Below, in pieces: positions 52,972 to 63,607 of a stretch of DNA of 64,000 bases. The position numbers were made by a program, and so were the translations under genes. Location of the stretch: contig CANROC010000006.1 of assembly GCA_947632175.1 (NCBI GenBank), positions 112,191 through 176,190 of the forward strand, read 5' to 3'. This DNA is from an uncultured Oscillospiraceae bacterium (GTDB lineage: Bacteria; Bacillota; Clostridia; Oscillospirales; Oscillospiraceae). The notes below the pieces were generated by a model that saw only the letters and a list, made by a program, of their open reading frames with translations, was not told where the DNA came from and did not search any database. Every line of letters begins with the position of its first letter. The first letter of the stretch is position 1.

Positions 52972-53916
52972 ATGAAGCACCTTTTTATCGTGAACCCCGT
53001 CGCCGGGGGCAAGCAGAACGACAAGTCCAGGCTCCGGGAGCAGATCGCGTCCCTCATGGACAAACGCGGGGAGAACTATGAGATTTACGAGACGGTGGGC
53101 GTCATGGACGCCGCCGAGAAGGTCAAGCGGGAGGCCATCCGTGGGGAGGAGCTGCGGGTCTACGCCTGCGGCGGGGACGGTACGCTCTCCGAGTGCGCCC
53201 ACGGCGCGGCGGGGTACCGCAACGCGGCGGTGACCCATTACCCCTGCGGCACCGGCAACGACTTCGTGCGCATGTTCGGACCGGACGCGGCCCTGTTCGG
53301 CGACCTGGAGGCGCTGGTGGACGGCGCCGTGGGCCCCATGGACATCATCGACGTCAACGGCCGCAAGTGCCTGAACATCGCCTCCGTGGGCATCGACGCC
53401 CGGGTGGGCATCGACGTCCATAAGTATTCTCAGCTGCCCGTCATCGGCGGGGCAGGGGGATACGTCATCTCCCTGCTGGTCAACGTCATCAAGGGCATCA
53501 ACAAGCACTACACCGTCACCACCGACGAGGGGAGCACGACGGGTAAATTCGCCCTCATCTGCGCCTGCAACGGCCAGTATTACGGCGGCGGCTTTCATCC
53601 CACCGGTACCGCCACGCCGGAGGACGGCGTCCTCGACATGCTCATCGTCAAAAAGGTGAGCCGTTTCACTCTGGCGCGGCTTTTGAAATATTACGCCTCC
53701 GGGCGGTATGCCGATTACCCCGAGTACATACGCTATGAGGCGGGCCGCCACCTGAAGATCGAGGACGAGAAAGAGTTTTCCGTCAGCATCGACGGCGAGG
53801 CCCTCTACACCAAACGCGCCGTTTTCAAGCTCATCCCCGGCGGCGTCAACTTCATCTACCCCAAGGGCTGCCGAAAGGTCAGAGAAATCGTCAAAATAGA
53901 GACGGCATCCGTTTAA
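52972..53916 (+). CDS. Diacylglycerol kinase-like lipid kinase
   Basis: A 314-residue protein of the DagK/LCB5 family: HLFIVNPVAGGK (3-14), ACGGDGTLSECA (about 62-73), and CGTGNDFVR (about 91). It phosphorylates a lipid such as diacylglycerol. The MITE end lies 20 bases before its ATG, so the element may supply part of its leader. Confidence 0.9.
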   Translation: MKHLFIVNPVAGGKQNDKSRLREQIASLMDKRGENYEIYETVGVMDAAEKVKREAIRGEELRVYACGGDGTLSECAHGAAGYRNAAVTHYPCGTGNDFVRMFGPDAALFGDLEALVDGAVGPMDIIDVNGRKCLNIASVGIDARVGIDVHKYSQLPVIGGAGGYVISLLVNVIKGINKHYTVTTDEGSTTGKFALICACNGQYYGGGFHPTGTATPEDGVLDMLIVKKVSRFTLARLLKYYASGRYADYPEYIRYEAGRHLKIEDEKEFSVSIDGEALYTKRAVFKLIPGGVNFIYPKGCRKVREIVKIETASV

Positions 53917-53983
53917 AAGACCTTTGAATATGTGCATAATGACTATTGCCTAATTGGCCCATTTGCGTTAAACTATAGACAAA

Positions 53984-54010
53984 TTAGCACTCGGACCAAA
54001 AGAGTGCTAA
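53984..54010 (+). promoter_or_regulatory. CIRCE element
   Basis: TTAGCACTC-N9-GAGTGCTAA is a perfect CIRCE operator, bound by HrcA repressor. It lies 46 bases before groES, after a TATAGA -10 (53974-53979). Confidence 0.97.
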
Positions 54011-54056
54011 ACCCTGCAAGGTTCAATCAACTATGGATATAGGAGGCAAAACCAGC

Positions 54057-54341
54057 ATGAAGCTCAAACCGTTGGCAGACAGAGTCATCATCAAGCGCGT
54101 TCCGGCTGAGGAGACCACCAAGTCCGGTCTCATCCTCACCAGCTCCGCCCAGGAGAAGCCCCAGGTCTACGAGGTCGTGGCCGTTGGCCCCGGCGGGTTC
54201 ATCGACGGCAACGAGGTGGAGATGGAGGTCGAGGTCGGCGACAAGGTCATCACCGGCAAGTACACCGGCACCGACGTGAAGTTCGAGGGCGAGGAGTACA
54301 CCATCGTCAAGCAGAGCGAGATCCTTGCCGTCGTGGAGTAA
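54057..54341 (+). CDS. groES: Co-chaperonin GroES
   Basis: A 94-residue GroES of normal length: KLKPLADRVIIKRV start, GLILTSSAQEKPQ mobile loop, and GDKVITGKYTGTDVKF. It caps the GroEL chamber. ATG 54057 has AGGAGG 7-12 bases upstream. CIRCE-controlled with groEL. Confidence 0.98.
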   Translation: MKLKPLADRVIIKRVPAEETTKSGLILTSSAQEKPQVYEVVAVGPGGFIDGNEVEMEVEVGDKVITGKYTGTDVKFEGEEYTIVKQSEILAVVE

Positions 54342-54353
54342 TCAAGGAGGTAA

Positions 54354-55988
<1,635 letters not shown>

Positions 55989-55991
55989 AAT

Positions 55992-56018
55992 AAAAAAGCC
56001 CCTTCGGGGGCTTTTTTT
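55992..56018 (+). terminator. groESL terminator
   Basis: AAAAAAGCCCC-ttcg-GGGGC followed by TTTTTTT. This is a strong Rho-independent terminator directly after groEL. Confidence 0.97.
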
Positions 56019-56062
56019 GTTCCCCCGTCCACACGCTCTTCGCCCTCCGGATACCTGTATTA

Positions 56063-56222
56063 TACTAATATCTAATTAAAACAAGCCATTCGCGACGGTC
56101 TTTTTCGCGTCATGCGGCGTCAGCCGCCTTGGAAATACCAAAGGGTATTCCCTGCGGCGTCTTCCTTGCCTGACGCGAAAAATCCTCGCCGCTCGGTGTC
56201 TTCTTTTAATTGGATATTAGTA
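56063..56222. mobile_element. MITE-like element, copy 2
   Basis: 160 bases, the same length as copy 1 and nearly identical. Terminal repeats are TACTAATATCTAATTAAAA and TTTTAATTGGATATTAGTA. Internal arms TTTTTCGCGTCA/TGACGCGAAAAA pair perfectly here, and a TA flanks both ends. It lies 45 bases after the groEL terminator. Confidence 0.85.
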
Positions 56223-56337
56223 TTATACCACAAATTACGCAATTTGTCAAGTATTTTTTAAGTATAACCGAAGCATTTCGCGTTTTTTCAGGGGCGGCAA
56301 AAAAATCTCTTTTTCGTCAGAGTTGTTCGTTTTCGAC

Positions 56338-56513
56338 TTGACGGACACAAGATGTTGGGGGTATAATCGGGATAGGACAAGGGCCCGGCGGGGCGGGGGA
56401 GAGAGCGGCGCGCCGCCCGGTCCCGCGCCCCTATATGAAAGCCGGCCGGCGCCGACCGGCTATTTAAAGCTTATGCCGGGGGCCCGAGGGGTGCCACCGG
56501 GGAGGGACAGGTT
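56338..56513 (+). promoter_or_regulatory. rpe promoter and GC-rich leader
   Basis: TTGACG (56338-56343), 18 bases, TATAAT (56362-56367) is a strong promoter. The ~140-base leader is very GC-rich with several possible hairpins (such as AGCCGG/CCGGCT near 56441-56462). I cannot match it to a known riboswitch. The region 56223-56337 holds nothing I can identify. Confidence 0.7.
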
Positions 56514-57161
56514 ATGGTCAAGATCGCGCCCAGCATTTTAGCCGCCGATTTTGTAAAACTCGGCGAGGAACTCCGCAGCATCGAATCCGCCGATATGCTC
56601 CATTTTGACGTGATGGACGGGGTCTTCGTGCCCAATTTATCCTTCGGCCTGCCGGTCATCAAGTGCGTGCGGGCGTTCACGAAGCTCCCGCTGGACGTGC
56701 ATCTGATGATCACGCGGCCCCTGAACCTTGTGGAAAAATTTATCGACAAGGGCGCCGACACCGTCACCTTCCACCTGGAGGCCGACGAGCCGGAGAGAGT
56801 ACTGGAGGCGCTGAAGCTTATCCGCGCCCGGGGGAAGAAGGCCGGCCTGTCCGTCAAGCCCGCCACGCCTGTCTCCATGCTGACGCCCTACGCCGAGCTT
56901 CTGGACAACATCCTCATCATGTCCGTGGAGCCCGGCTTTGGCGGCCAGAGCTTCATGGACGGGTCCCTCCGGAAGATTGAGGAGGCCCGCGCCCTGGCCG
57001 ACGCCGTGGGCCGGGGGTGCGAGGTGGAGGTGGACGGCGGCATCAACCGCCTGACGGCCCGCGCCTGTGAGAGCGCGGGAGCCACCGTGCTGGTCGCCGG
57101 GAGCGACGTCTTCAAGGCCGCCGACAGGGCTGCCGAGATCCGGGAATTGAGAGGTAACTGA
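56514..57161 (+). CDS. rpe: Ribulose-phosphate 3-epimerase
   Basis: A 215-residue TIM-barrel enzyme: IAPSILAADFVKLGEE, MLHFDVMDGVFVPNLSFG, VHLMITRP, MSVEPGFGGQSFM and EVDGGIN. It interconverts ribulose and xylulose 5-phosphates. GGGGAGGGA precedes the ATG. It is followed by recR with one base between them. Confidence 0.97.
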   Translation: MVKIAPSILAADFVKLGEELRSIESADMLHFDVMDGVFVPNLSFGLPVIKCVRAFTKLPLDVHLMITRPLNLVEKFIDKGADTVTFHLEADEPERVLEALKLIRARGKKAGLSVKPATPVSMLTPYAELLDNILIMSVEPGFGGQSFMDGSLRKIEEARALADAVGRGCEVEVDGGINRLTARACESAGATVLVAGSDVFKAADRAAEIRELRGN

Positions 57162-57162
57162 C

Positions 57163-57762
57163 ATGAGCTTTTTCCCCTCCGCTCTGGACGAGCTGGTCGA
57201 AAAATTCGCCTCCCTGCCGGGGATCGGCCTCAAATCCGCCCAGCGGTTGGCTTTCCATATCCTGGCCCTCCCGGAGGAGGACGCCAGGAGCTTTGCCGCC
57301 GCCATTGTCAATGCCCGGGAGAACGTCCACACCTGCCCCATCTGCCAGAACCTCACCGACCGGGAGGAGTGCGACATCTGCCGCTCCGACCTGCGGGACG
57401 GCTCCGTCATCTGCGTGGTGGCGAGCCCCAAGGACGTGGCGGCCATCGAGCGCGCCAACGAGTATAAGGGCCGCTACCACGTGCTCCACGGCGTCATCTC
57501 GCCCCTCAACCGCATCGGCCCCGACGACATCCGCATCAAGGAGCTGGTCAGCCGCGTGGCGGACGGGGAGGTGCGGGAGGTCATCATGGCCATGAACCCG
57601 GACACGGAGGGGGAGACCACCGCCAAGTACATCTCCCGCCTTCTGAAGCCCTTTGGCGTGAAGGTCACGCGCCTTGCCTACGGCATCCCCGTGGGCGCGA
57701 GTTTGGAGTTTGCCGACGACGCCACGTTGATGTGCGCGCTGGAGGGACGGCAGGAGATCTGA
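57163..57762 (+). CDS. recR: Recombination protein RecR
   Basis: A 199-residue RecR: helix-hairpin-helix LVEKFASLPGIGLKSAQRLA, zinc finger CPICQNLTDREECDIC (about 56-71), then a Toprim domain with VMAMNPDTEGETTAKYI-type text (about 142-157). It helps load RecA at gaps with RecF/O. Confidence 0.97.
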   Translation: MSFFPSALDELVEKFASLPGIGLKSAQRLAFHILALPEEDARSFAAAIVNARENVHTCPICQNLTDREECDICRSDLRDGSVICVVASPKDVAAIERANEYKGRYHVLHGVISPLNRIGPDDIRIKELVSRVADGEVREVIMAMNPDTEGETTAKYISRLLKPFGVKVTRLAYGIPVGASLEFADDATLMCALEGRQEI

Positions 57763-57818
57763 GGTCAAATCCTACAATTTTTTCTGTTTTTCCCGCCGCT
57801 CATGCGGTATTTTGTCGC

Positions 57819-57859
57819 TTGCTTTTTCTCCCCTCAGGGTGTAAACTAGGTTACCCTGA
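57819..57859 (+). promoter_or_regulatory. Promoter and dyad before the antiporter gene
   Basis: TTGCTT (57819-57824), 17 bases, TAAACT (57842-57847) forms a promoter. A dyad TCAGGGT (57834-57840)/ACCCTGA (57853-57859) straddles the -10, as an operator would. It belongs to the short recR-antiporter gap. Confidence 0.5.
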
Positions 57860-57874
57860 AGGGAGAGATTTTTT

Positions 57875-59191
57875 ATGGTCATGCTCATCGAGCTCTCTAT
57901 CGCCATGTTCGGCGGACTTTTGATGTCCCGCCTTGCCAAAAAGCTGAACCTCCCCGCCGTGACGGCGTATCTGGTGGCCGGCGTCCTGCTGGGGCCCTTC
58001 TGCCTAGGACTTTTGGGCGTCCGGGGCCTGGGCTTTACCACCATGGAGGAGGTCAAGACCCTGGACCTCATCTCCCAGGTGGCGCTGGGTTTCATCGCTT
58101 TCACCATCGGCAACGAGTTCCGCCTGGACCAGCTCAAGCACATGGGCAAGCAAGCCATCACCGTTGGTATCCTCCAGGCCGTCTTCACCACGGTGCTGGT
58201 GGACCTGGGCCTTGTGGCGCTCCACTTCATTAAGCCCAGCCTCATCTCCGTCTCCTCCGCCATTACCTTGGGCGCGATCGCCTCCGCCACGGCCCCGGCG
58301 GCCACGCTGATGGTGGTGCGCCAGTATAAGGCCAAGGGCCCGCTGACGAAGCTCCTGTTGCTGGTGGTGGCCATCGACGACGCGGTGGGCCTGGTGCTCT
58401 TCTCCGCCTCCTTCGGCGTCGCCCAGGCGCTGGAGGCCGGGGCCATGGACATCACCTCCATCCTCCTGGAGCCCGTCATCGAGATCGTCCTCTCGCTCCT
58501 CTTAGGCGGCGTCGCCGGGTGGCTCCTTCACCGGATCGAGAAATATTTCCACTCCCGCTCCAAGCGCCTGACCCTCTCCATCGCCTGCGTCTTCCTCACC
58601 GCCGGCCTGTCCATGGCGGAATTTGAGGTGGGCGGCGTGAAGATCGGCTTCAGCCTCCTGCTGGTGTGCATGATGGCCGGGACGGTCTTCTGCAACATCT
58701 GCGACTTCTCCCAGGAGCTCATGGGTCGTCTGGACGACTGGACCGCGCCGGTGTTCGTGCTCTTCTTCGTCCTCTCCGGCGCGGAGCTGGATCTGGGGAT
58801 TCTCTCCAATCCGCTGGTCTTGCTGGTGGGCGTGGTGTACATCGTCCTGCGCTCGGCGGGCAAGTACTTCGGCGCTTACTCCAGCTGCGCCATGACCCAC
58901 TGCAATAAGGAGATCACCAAATACATCGGCATCACCCTCCTGCCCCAGGCCGGTGTGGCCCTGGGCATGGCCTTGACGGCCCAGCAGCTGTCCGACGGGT
59001 CCGTGGTCCGCAACGTGGTGCTCTTCTCCGTCCTGGTCTACGAGCTGGTAGGCCCCGCCCTTACCAAGCGCGCTCTCACCGCCGCCGGCGAGATCCAGTC
59101 CGAGGGCCGCACAACCGCCCGCCGCCGCAACACCCCCGCCGAGCTCTTCCACCTGGGCCACCACAAGCCGGAGGACGGTCCGAAATCCTGA
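57875..59191 (+). CDS. Cation/proton antiporter, CPA2 type
   Basis: A 438-residue protein with about 12 membrane segments. It has the Kef/NapA-type pattern LNLPAVTAYLVAGVLLGPF (29-47), GNEFRLDQL, AIASATAPAATLMVV and AIDDAVGLVLFS (about 166), the last with paired Asp residues in the ion site. It exchanges Na+ or K+ for protons. The C-terminus is charged, without a TrkA domain. Confidence 0.9.
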   Translation: MVMLIELSIAMFGGLLMSRLAKKLNLPAVTAYLVAGVLLGPFCLGLLGVRGLGFTTMEEVKTLDLISQVALGFIAFTIGNEFRLDQLKHMGKQAITVGILQAVFTTVLVDLGLVALHFIKPSLISVSSAITLGAIASATAPAATLMVVRQYKAKGPLTKLLLLVVAIDDAVGLVLFSASFGVAQALEAGAMDITSILLEPVIEIVLSLLLGGVAGWLLHRIEKYFHSRSKRLTLSIACVFLTAGLSMAEFEVGGVKIGFSLLLVCMMAGTVFCNICDFSQELMGRLDDWTAPVFVLFFVLSGAELDLGILSNPLVLLVGVVYIVLRSAGKYFGAYSSCAMTHCNKEITKYIGITLLPQAGVALGMALTAQQLSDGSVVRNVVLFSVLVYELVGPALTKRALTAAGEIQSEGRTTARRRNTPAELFHLGHHKPEDGPKS

Positions 59192-59205
59192 CCCGCCTGC
59201 AAATC

Positions 59206-59235
59206 AATCCCCCTTCCGCCCGAAGGGGGATTTTT
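59206..59235 (+). terminator. Terminator after the antiporter gene
   Basis: AATCCCCCTTC-cgccc-GAAGGGGGATT with a T run, a clear Rho-independent terminator. Confidence 0.95.
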
Positions 59236-59312
59236 CTATAAAAAACTGTGACCAATCGGGAAAAACCGTTACATGTAAGGTGAGGGCCCTCGCATAGAAA
59301 GGAGGCGGTGAG

Positions 59313-59873
59313 ATGGAGGACGAGAGGATCCTGGAGCTCTTTGAGGCACGGGATCAGGCGGCGATCCGGGAGGTCCAGGAGAAGTACGGGCGGTACTGCG
59401 CCAGGATCGCCTTGAACCTGCTCCGGGACCCCAGGGACGCGGAGGAGTGTGTCCAGGACGCCCTGACCGGCGCATGGAACGCCATCCCGCCTGAGAGGCC
59501 CCGCGTTTTGCAGGCGTATCTCGGCAAGCTGACCCGCAGCGCCGCCCTCAACCGGCTCCGGGCGCGGCTTACGCAAAAGCGGGGCGGGGGAGAACTCCCC
59601 GCGTCCCTGGAGGAGCTGGAGGAGTGCATCCCCGACCGGGCGCGGGTGGAGGACAGGCTGGAGGCCCGGGAGCTGGCCCAGGCTGTCAACGCCTTTCTGG
59701 ACGGCCTCCCGGAGAATGACCGCCGGATCTTTCCCAGGCGTTACTGGTACTTCGACGACGTGAAGTCCATCGCCGCCCGTTTCGGGTTCACTCAGAGCAA
59801 GGTAAAAATGACATTGAAGCGCCGCCGGGACGAGCTGGCAAAGGCGCTTCGGAAAGAGGGGTATATTGTATGA
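59313..59873 (+). CDS. ECF-like sigma factor
   Basis: A 186-residue sigma-70 family protein. Region 2 at about 20-80 (ARIALNLLRDPRDAEECVQD, then AYLGKLTRSAALNRLRA) and region 4 at about 130-180 (FFLDGLPENDRRIF-type text, then FDDVKSIAARFGFTQSKVKM). AAAGGAGG precedes the ATG. Paired with the downstream membrane protein. Confidence 0.92.
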   Translation: MEDERILELFEARDQAAIREVQEKYGRYCARIALNLLRDPRDAEECVQDALTGAWNAIPPERPRVLQAYLGKLTRSAALNRLRARLTQKRGGGELPASLEELEECIPDRARVEDRLEARELAQAVNAFLDGLPENDRRIFPRRYWYFDDVKSIAARFGFTQSKVKMTLKRRRDELAKALRKEGYIV

Positions 59874-60625
59874 AAGCTGATTTGCTGATCGACGCCATCG
59901 GCGAGGCCCGGGAAGAGTACATCCTGGACGCCGAGACGTCCGAAAGAAGAAGGAGGGTTTGGCCGGCCTTGACCGCCGCTGCGGCGTGTCTGGCGGTGAT
60001 TATCGGGACGCTGGCCTGGTCGGGGGTCCTGCGGGGACCGGGGGACTATGAGCTATCGGCGCGGTCACAAAACGTGCGGGTCTTTGAACTGCGTAAGCCG
60101 CCGGAGGTGGGCCACAACGTCTACAGCCTCATTCCGTTGACGCAGGAGCAGATTTTCACCGAGTGGGACACCGCCATCTTCCGGGGGACCGTCACGGACA
60201 TCCGGAACATCGAGGTGGACATGAACGGCGAGAGCTTCTACTGGTCCCTAATCTCCGTAGAGGTAAAGAGCGTTCTGCGCGGCGATCTTCAACCGGGTGA
60301 CACGGCGGTGATCCGCGCCGAGACGCCCCTCGGCAGCGATGACTGGGTGGAGGACCAGGAGGTGGTGAGCCGGATCCGCGTGGGGGCGGAGGGCGTCTTT
60401 ATGCCCCAGGTCTACGACAGCGAGAGCCTGTTCGGCGCTAACGGCGCGTGGCTGTGTCTTCAGGACATTGCGCCCTATGGCTTTCCCGACGGCGTCCGCT
60501 GGCTCTTCCTAGATACGCCGGAGGGCCTCGCCTTTGACCGCCCGTCCTTCCCCTCCGCCTCCGGGGCTCAAACTCTGGAGGACATCGAGGCGTACATCGG
60601 GAGGATGCTGGAGCGGACCGCCTGA
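59870..60625 (+). CDS. Membrane protein, putative anti-sigma partner
   Basis: A 251-residue protein whose ATG overlaps the sigma-factor stop. A short cytoplasmic N-terminus, one membrane span (about 30-52, WPALTAAAACLAVIIGTLAW) and a long outer beta-rich part fit an anti-sigma factor or sensor. There is no clear zinc HxxxCxxC motif, so the role is inferred from the gene pair. Confidence 0.7.
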   Translation: MKADLLIDAIGEAREEYILDAETSERRRRVWPALTAAAACLAVIIGTLAWSGVLRGPGDYELSARSQNVRVFELRKPPEVGHNVYSLIPLTQEQIFTEWDTAIFRGTVTDIRNIEVDMNGESFYWSLISVEVKSVLRGDLQPGDTAVIRAETPLGSDDWVEDQEVVSRIRVGAEGVFMPQVYDSESLFGANGAWLCLQDIAPYGFPDGVRWLFLDTPEGLAFDRPSFPSASGAQTLEDIEAYIGRMLERTA

Positions 60626-60643
60626 CAAAAAATCAATACCCTC

Positions 60644-60698
60644 TTGACAAGGCTAGTCTAATGCGTTAGACTAGCCTTGTCTAATAGATTAGACAAGG
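60644..60698 (+). promoter_or_regulatory. Promoter with two operator dyads, blaI-like
   Basis: TTGACA (60644-60649), 17 bases, TAGACT (60667-60672). Dyad 1 (60649-60678) has perfect 13-bp arms around TGCG; dyad 2 (60675-60698) has perfect 10-bp arms around TAGA. Both share GTCTAA-N4-TTAGAC. They cover the promoter and the region before the repressor gene, as expected of self-repression. Confidence 0.9.
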
Positions 60699-60708
60699 AG
60701 GCGGAGCT

Positions 60709-61059
60709 ATGGAGACACCGAAAATTTTTGAGAGCGAATACCGCTTTTGTCTGATCCTCTGGCGAGAGGAGCCCATCGCCAGCGCGGAGCTGGCAAGAAA
60801 ATGCCGGGAGGAGCTGGGCTGGAGCCGCACCACCACCTATACGGTGATCAAGAGGCTTTCTGACCGGGGCGTGGTGAGAAACGAAAACGGCCTTGTGACA
60901 AGCCTCGTCTCCAAGGAGCAGGTCCAGCGGGCGCAGATGGACGAGATGATGGAAAAGACCTTCGAGGGGTCCGTCCCGGCCTTTTTGGCGGCGTTTGCCG
61001 GGAGGGTAGCGCTGACGGAGGAGCAGATCGCCGCAATTCGGCGGATCATCGGGAGGTGA
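60709..61059 (+). CDS. BlaI/MecI-family repressor
   Basis: A 116-residue winged-helix protein: FCLILWREEPIASAELARKC, then GWSRTTTYTVIKRLSDRGVV (about 36-55). It likely binds the dyads just upstream until cut by the neighbouring protease. AAGGAGG precedes the ATG. There is no beta-lactamase gene near, so target genes are unknown. Confidence 0.93.
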   Translation: METPKIFESEYRFCLILWREEPIASAELARKCREELGWSRTTTYTVIKRLSDRGVVRNENGLVTSLVSKEQVQRAQMDEMMEKTFEGSVPAFLAAFAGRVALTEEQIAAIRRIIGR

Positions 61060-61063
61060 GCGC

Positions 61064-62077
61064 ATGAGCCCGGGAGAGATGTTTCTGCGGCTTGTGAACC
61101 GTTCCCTTGCCGCCTCGTGGCTGGTGCTGGCGGTGCTTGCGCTGCGCCTTATTATGCGGAAAGCGCCCCGCCGCGTCCTCTGCCTTTTGTGGGCGGTGGT
61201 CGCGGTAAGGCTTCTGCTGCCCGTGTCCGTTGAAAGCCCGGTAAGCCTTGTACCCAGCGCCGAGACTTTCCCGGTGGAACAGCTCTATTCCTCCGACCGG
61301 GTGACCGCTGAGGACAAGGACGGTATGCACCTGGACACCGGCCTTGACGCCCTCGATGGGGAAAAGCTGGACGAGGCCCTGATGCCGGGGACGGCCGACA
61401 TGGTCTGGCTCAGAAGCGAGATGCTGGGCCTTCTATGGATCGCAGGCGTGGTGGGGCTTCTCGTTTACGGCCTGGTGAGCACTCTGAGACTGCGGCGGCG
61501 GGTGTCCACGGCCGTGCTTTCGGAGCCGGGGGTCCGGCGGTCGGAGAACGTGGAGACCCCCTTTGTGATGGGCTTTCTCCGCCCGGTCATCTACCTGCCC
61601 TTTGCCATGAGAGAGGAGGACCTCCCCGGCGTCCTGGCCCATGAACGTGCCCACATCGCGAGAGGGGACCACATCCGGAAGCTCCTGGGCTTCCTGCTCC
61701 TTTCGGTCTACTGGTTTGACCCGCTCCTTTGGCTGGCCTGGGTCCTCTTCTGCCGGGACCTGGAGCTTGCCTGCGATGAGCGCGTCACGCGGGGGATGGG
61801 GCTTGCGGAGCGTCAAAGCTACGCCGAGGCGCTTCTCAATTGCGCGGTCCGTAAAAGCACCTTCACGACCCCGCTGGCCTTTGGCGAGGTAGGGGTCAAG
61901 CAGAGGGTCAGGGCGATCATGAACGCGAAAAAGCCCACACGTTGGCTCGTGCTCCTGACCGCCCTCGCCGTAGCCGTATCGGCGGTGTGCTTCCTCACAG
62001 ACCCCGTCCGGCCGAAGCCGGAGCAGAATCACGATACAAGAGGGGTATACGGCTTCGCGGTTTTGGAGAAAAAGTAG
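61064..62077 (+). CDS. BlaR1-type M56 membrane protease
   Basis: A 337-residue protein with about four spans and the M56 motif LAHERAHIARGDH (about 192-204; HExxH). A conserved FVMGFLRPVIYLP segment lies upstream. After the last span only ~40 residues remain, so it lacks the penicillin-binding sensor of true BlaR1. It probably cleaves the repressor encoded before it. Confidence 0.9.
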   Translation: MSPGEMFLRLVNRSLAASWLVLAVLALRLIMRKAPRRVLCLLWAVVAVRLLLPVSVESPVSLVPSAETFPVEQLYSSDRVTAEDKDGMHLDTGLDALDGEKLDEALMPGTADMVWLRSEMLGLLWIAGVVGLLVYGLVSTLRLRRRVSTAVLSEPGVRRSENVETPFVMGFLRPVIYLPFAMREEDLPGVLAHERAHIARGDHIRKLLGFLLLSVYWFDPLLWLAWVLFCRDLELACDERVTRGMGLAERQSYAEALLNCAVRKSTFTTPLAFGEVGVKQRVRAIMNAKKPTRWLVLLTALAVAVSAVCFLTDPVRPKPEQNHDTRGVYGFAVLEKK

Positions 62078-62142
62078 GGCAGTCCTTTTTTGGACGTATT
62101 CTCCCGCCCTCGCGCATATACTCTCCAAGTGGGGGTGAGGGC

Positions 62143-63477
62143 GTGAAGGCGAGGAGGCTGGCGGTGAATACGGCGGTGCTGACGGCGGCGTCGCTGTTGA
62201 CACAGGCACTGGGGCTGTGGTTCCAGTCGGTGATGTCCCGGCGCATGGGCGCGGTGGGGCTGGGGCTCATGGGGCTCATCAGCTCCGTGGGGTCCCTGGC
62301 GGCGACCTTCGCCATCTCCGGCATCCGCTTTGCCACCACGCGCCTGGTGGCGGAGGAGATGGGCCTGGGGCGGGAGCGGCGCATCCCCGGCATCCTGGCC
62401 CGGTGCCTTCTCTACGCCGCCGTGTGCGGATGTATGGCGGGACTGGCGCTCTACGCCTCGGCGCAGTTCGTGGCGGCGCGGCTCCTCACGGACGTGCGGG
62501 CCGCCGCGGCTTTGCGGATCCTGGCGTTGGGGATGCCCTTCCTCTCCGCCGGGGCGGTGCTGGGCGGGTACTTCACCGGCACCTGCCGCGCGGGAATGGC
62601 CTTGGGCGGGTCCGTCACCGAGGAGGTGGGCCGGGTGGCGGTGACGCTCCTGCTGCTCACGGTGCTGGACAGCACGGACCCACGCGTCACCTGCGCCGCC
62701 GCGGCGGCGGGGAGCGCGGCGGGGGAAGCGCTGTCCCTGGCGGTGCTGGTGGTCCTCTATCTCATCGACCCGCGCCGGCCCAGAGGGGGAGGGGAGCGCG
62801 TCACCGGACAGTACCGGCGGATCGTGGGTGTGTCCGTGCCCCTGGCATTCACCGCCTACGCCCGTGTGGCGCTGAAGACCCTCCAGCAGCTGCTCATCCC
62901 CGTGGGCCTTACCCGGTCCGGGGCCTCGGCGGAGAAGGCGCTGGCCGGGTACGGCACCGTCCGGGGTATGGCCATGCCGGTCATCACCTTCCCCATGGTG
63001 CTATTTGCCTCCGTCTCCGAGCTCATCGTCCCGGAGCTCACCGAGGAGCAGGTCCGTGGCAACGACGGGACCATCCGCCGCTCGGCTCACGCGCTTTTGA
63101 GCCTGACGCTGGCGCTGTCCGCCGCCGCGTCGTTTTTCACACTCTTTTTCTCCAAAAAACTGGGGCTGGCGCTCTTTGACAGCCTGGACGCGGGGCGGTA
63201 TATCGCCATGCTCTCGCCCCTCATGCCGGTGATGTTTCTCGACAACGTCACCGACGGGATGCTCCGGGGGTTAGGGGAGCAGGTGTACACCATGGGCCTC
63301 AACCTGGCCGATTCGCTCCTTTCGACCCTGGCTATGTGGTTCATCCTGCCGCGCTTCGCCCTGGATGGCTATATCGCCATTTTGTATGTCTCGGAGATCG
63401 TCAATTTCTCCCTGAGCCTCCGGCGCCTCACGGCGGTTCTAAAGGGGGAGCGGCGGCTTAAACAGGAAAAAATTTAA
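62143..63477 (+). CDS. SpoVB-like flippase
   Basis: A 444-residue protein with about 12-14 membrane spans of the polysaccharide/lipid flippase (MATE-like) family. The start resembles SpoVB: LTAASLLTQALGLWFQSVMS, then GIRFATTRLVAEE. It may export a lipid-linked precursor in sporulation. GTG 62143 follows GGGGGTGAGGG; the frame upstream overlaps blaR1-like and is not used. Confidence 0.85.
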   Translation: MKARRLAVNTAVLTAASLLTQALGLWFQSVMSRRMGAVGLGLMGLISSVGSLAATFAISGIRFATTRLVAEEMGLGRERRIPGILARCLLYAAVCGCMAGLALYASAQFVAARLLTDVRAAAALRILALGMPFLSAGAVLGGYFTGTCRAGMALGGSVTEEVGRVAVTLLLLTVLDSTDPRVTCAAAAAGSAAGEALSLAVLVVLYLIDPRRPRGGGERVTGQYRRIVGVSVPLAFTAYARVALKTLQQLLIPVGLTRSGASAEKALAGYGTVRGMAMPVITFPMVLFASVSELIVPELTEEQVRGNDGTIRRSAHALLSLTLALSAAASFFTLFFSKKLGLALFDSLDAGRYIAMLSPLMPVMFLDNVTDGMLRGLGEQVYTMGLNLADSLLSTLAMWFILPRFALDGYIAILYVSEIVNFSLSLRRLTAVLKGERRLKQEKI

Positions 63478-63496
63478 AATTTTATGGATTTTTCTC

Positions 63497-63582
63497 TTGA
63501 CAAGCTCGATAATCGAGGTTATAATGGCTTCATTACCTCGATATTCGAGTTTTATTTTTGACCGGCAATCTCGAATATCGAG
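63497..63582 (+). promoter_or_regulatory. PadR promoter with three palindromes
   Basis: TTGACA (63497-63502), 17 bases, TATAAT (63520-63525). CTCGATAATCGAG lies between the boxes; CTCGATATTCGAG (63537-63549) and CTCGAATATCGAG (63570-63582) follow. These form three 13-bp palindromes, probably bound by the PadR protein itself. Confidence 0.88.
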
Positions 63583-63607
63583 GAAGAATTGAAAAAGGGG
63601 TGGTCGG

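Noticed and set aside
56375..56513. Known riboswitch in the rpe leader
   Set aside because: I could not match conserved cores of the guanidine, manganese, c-di-GMP or preQ1 classes.
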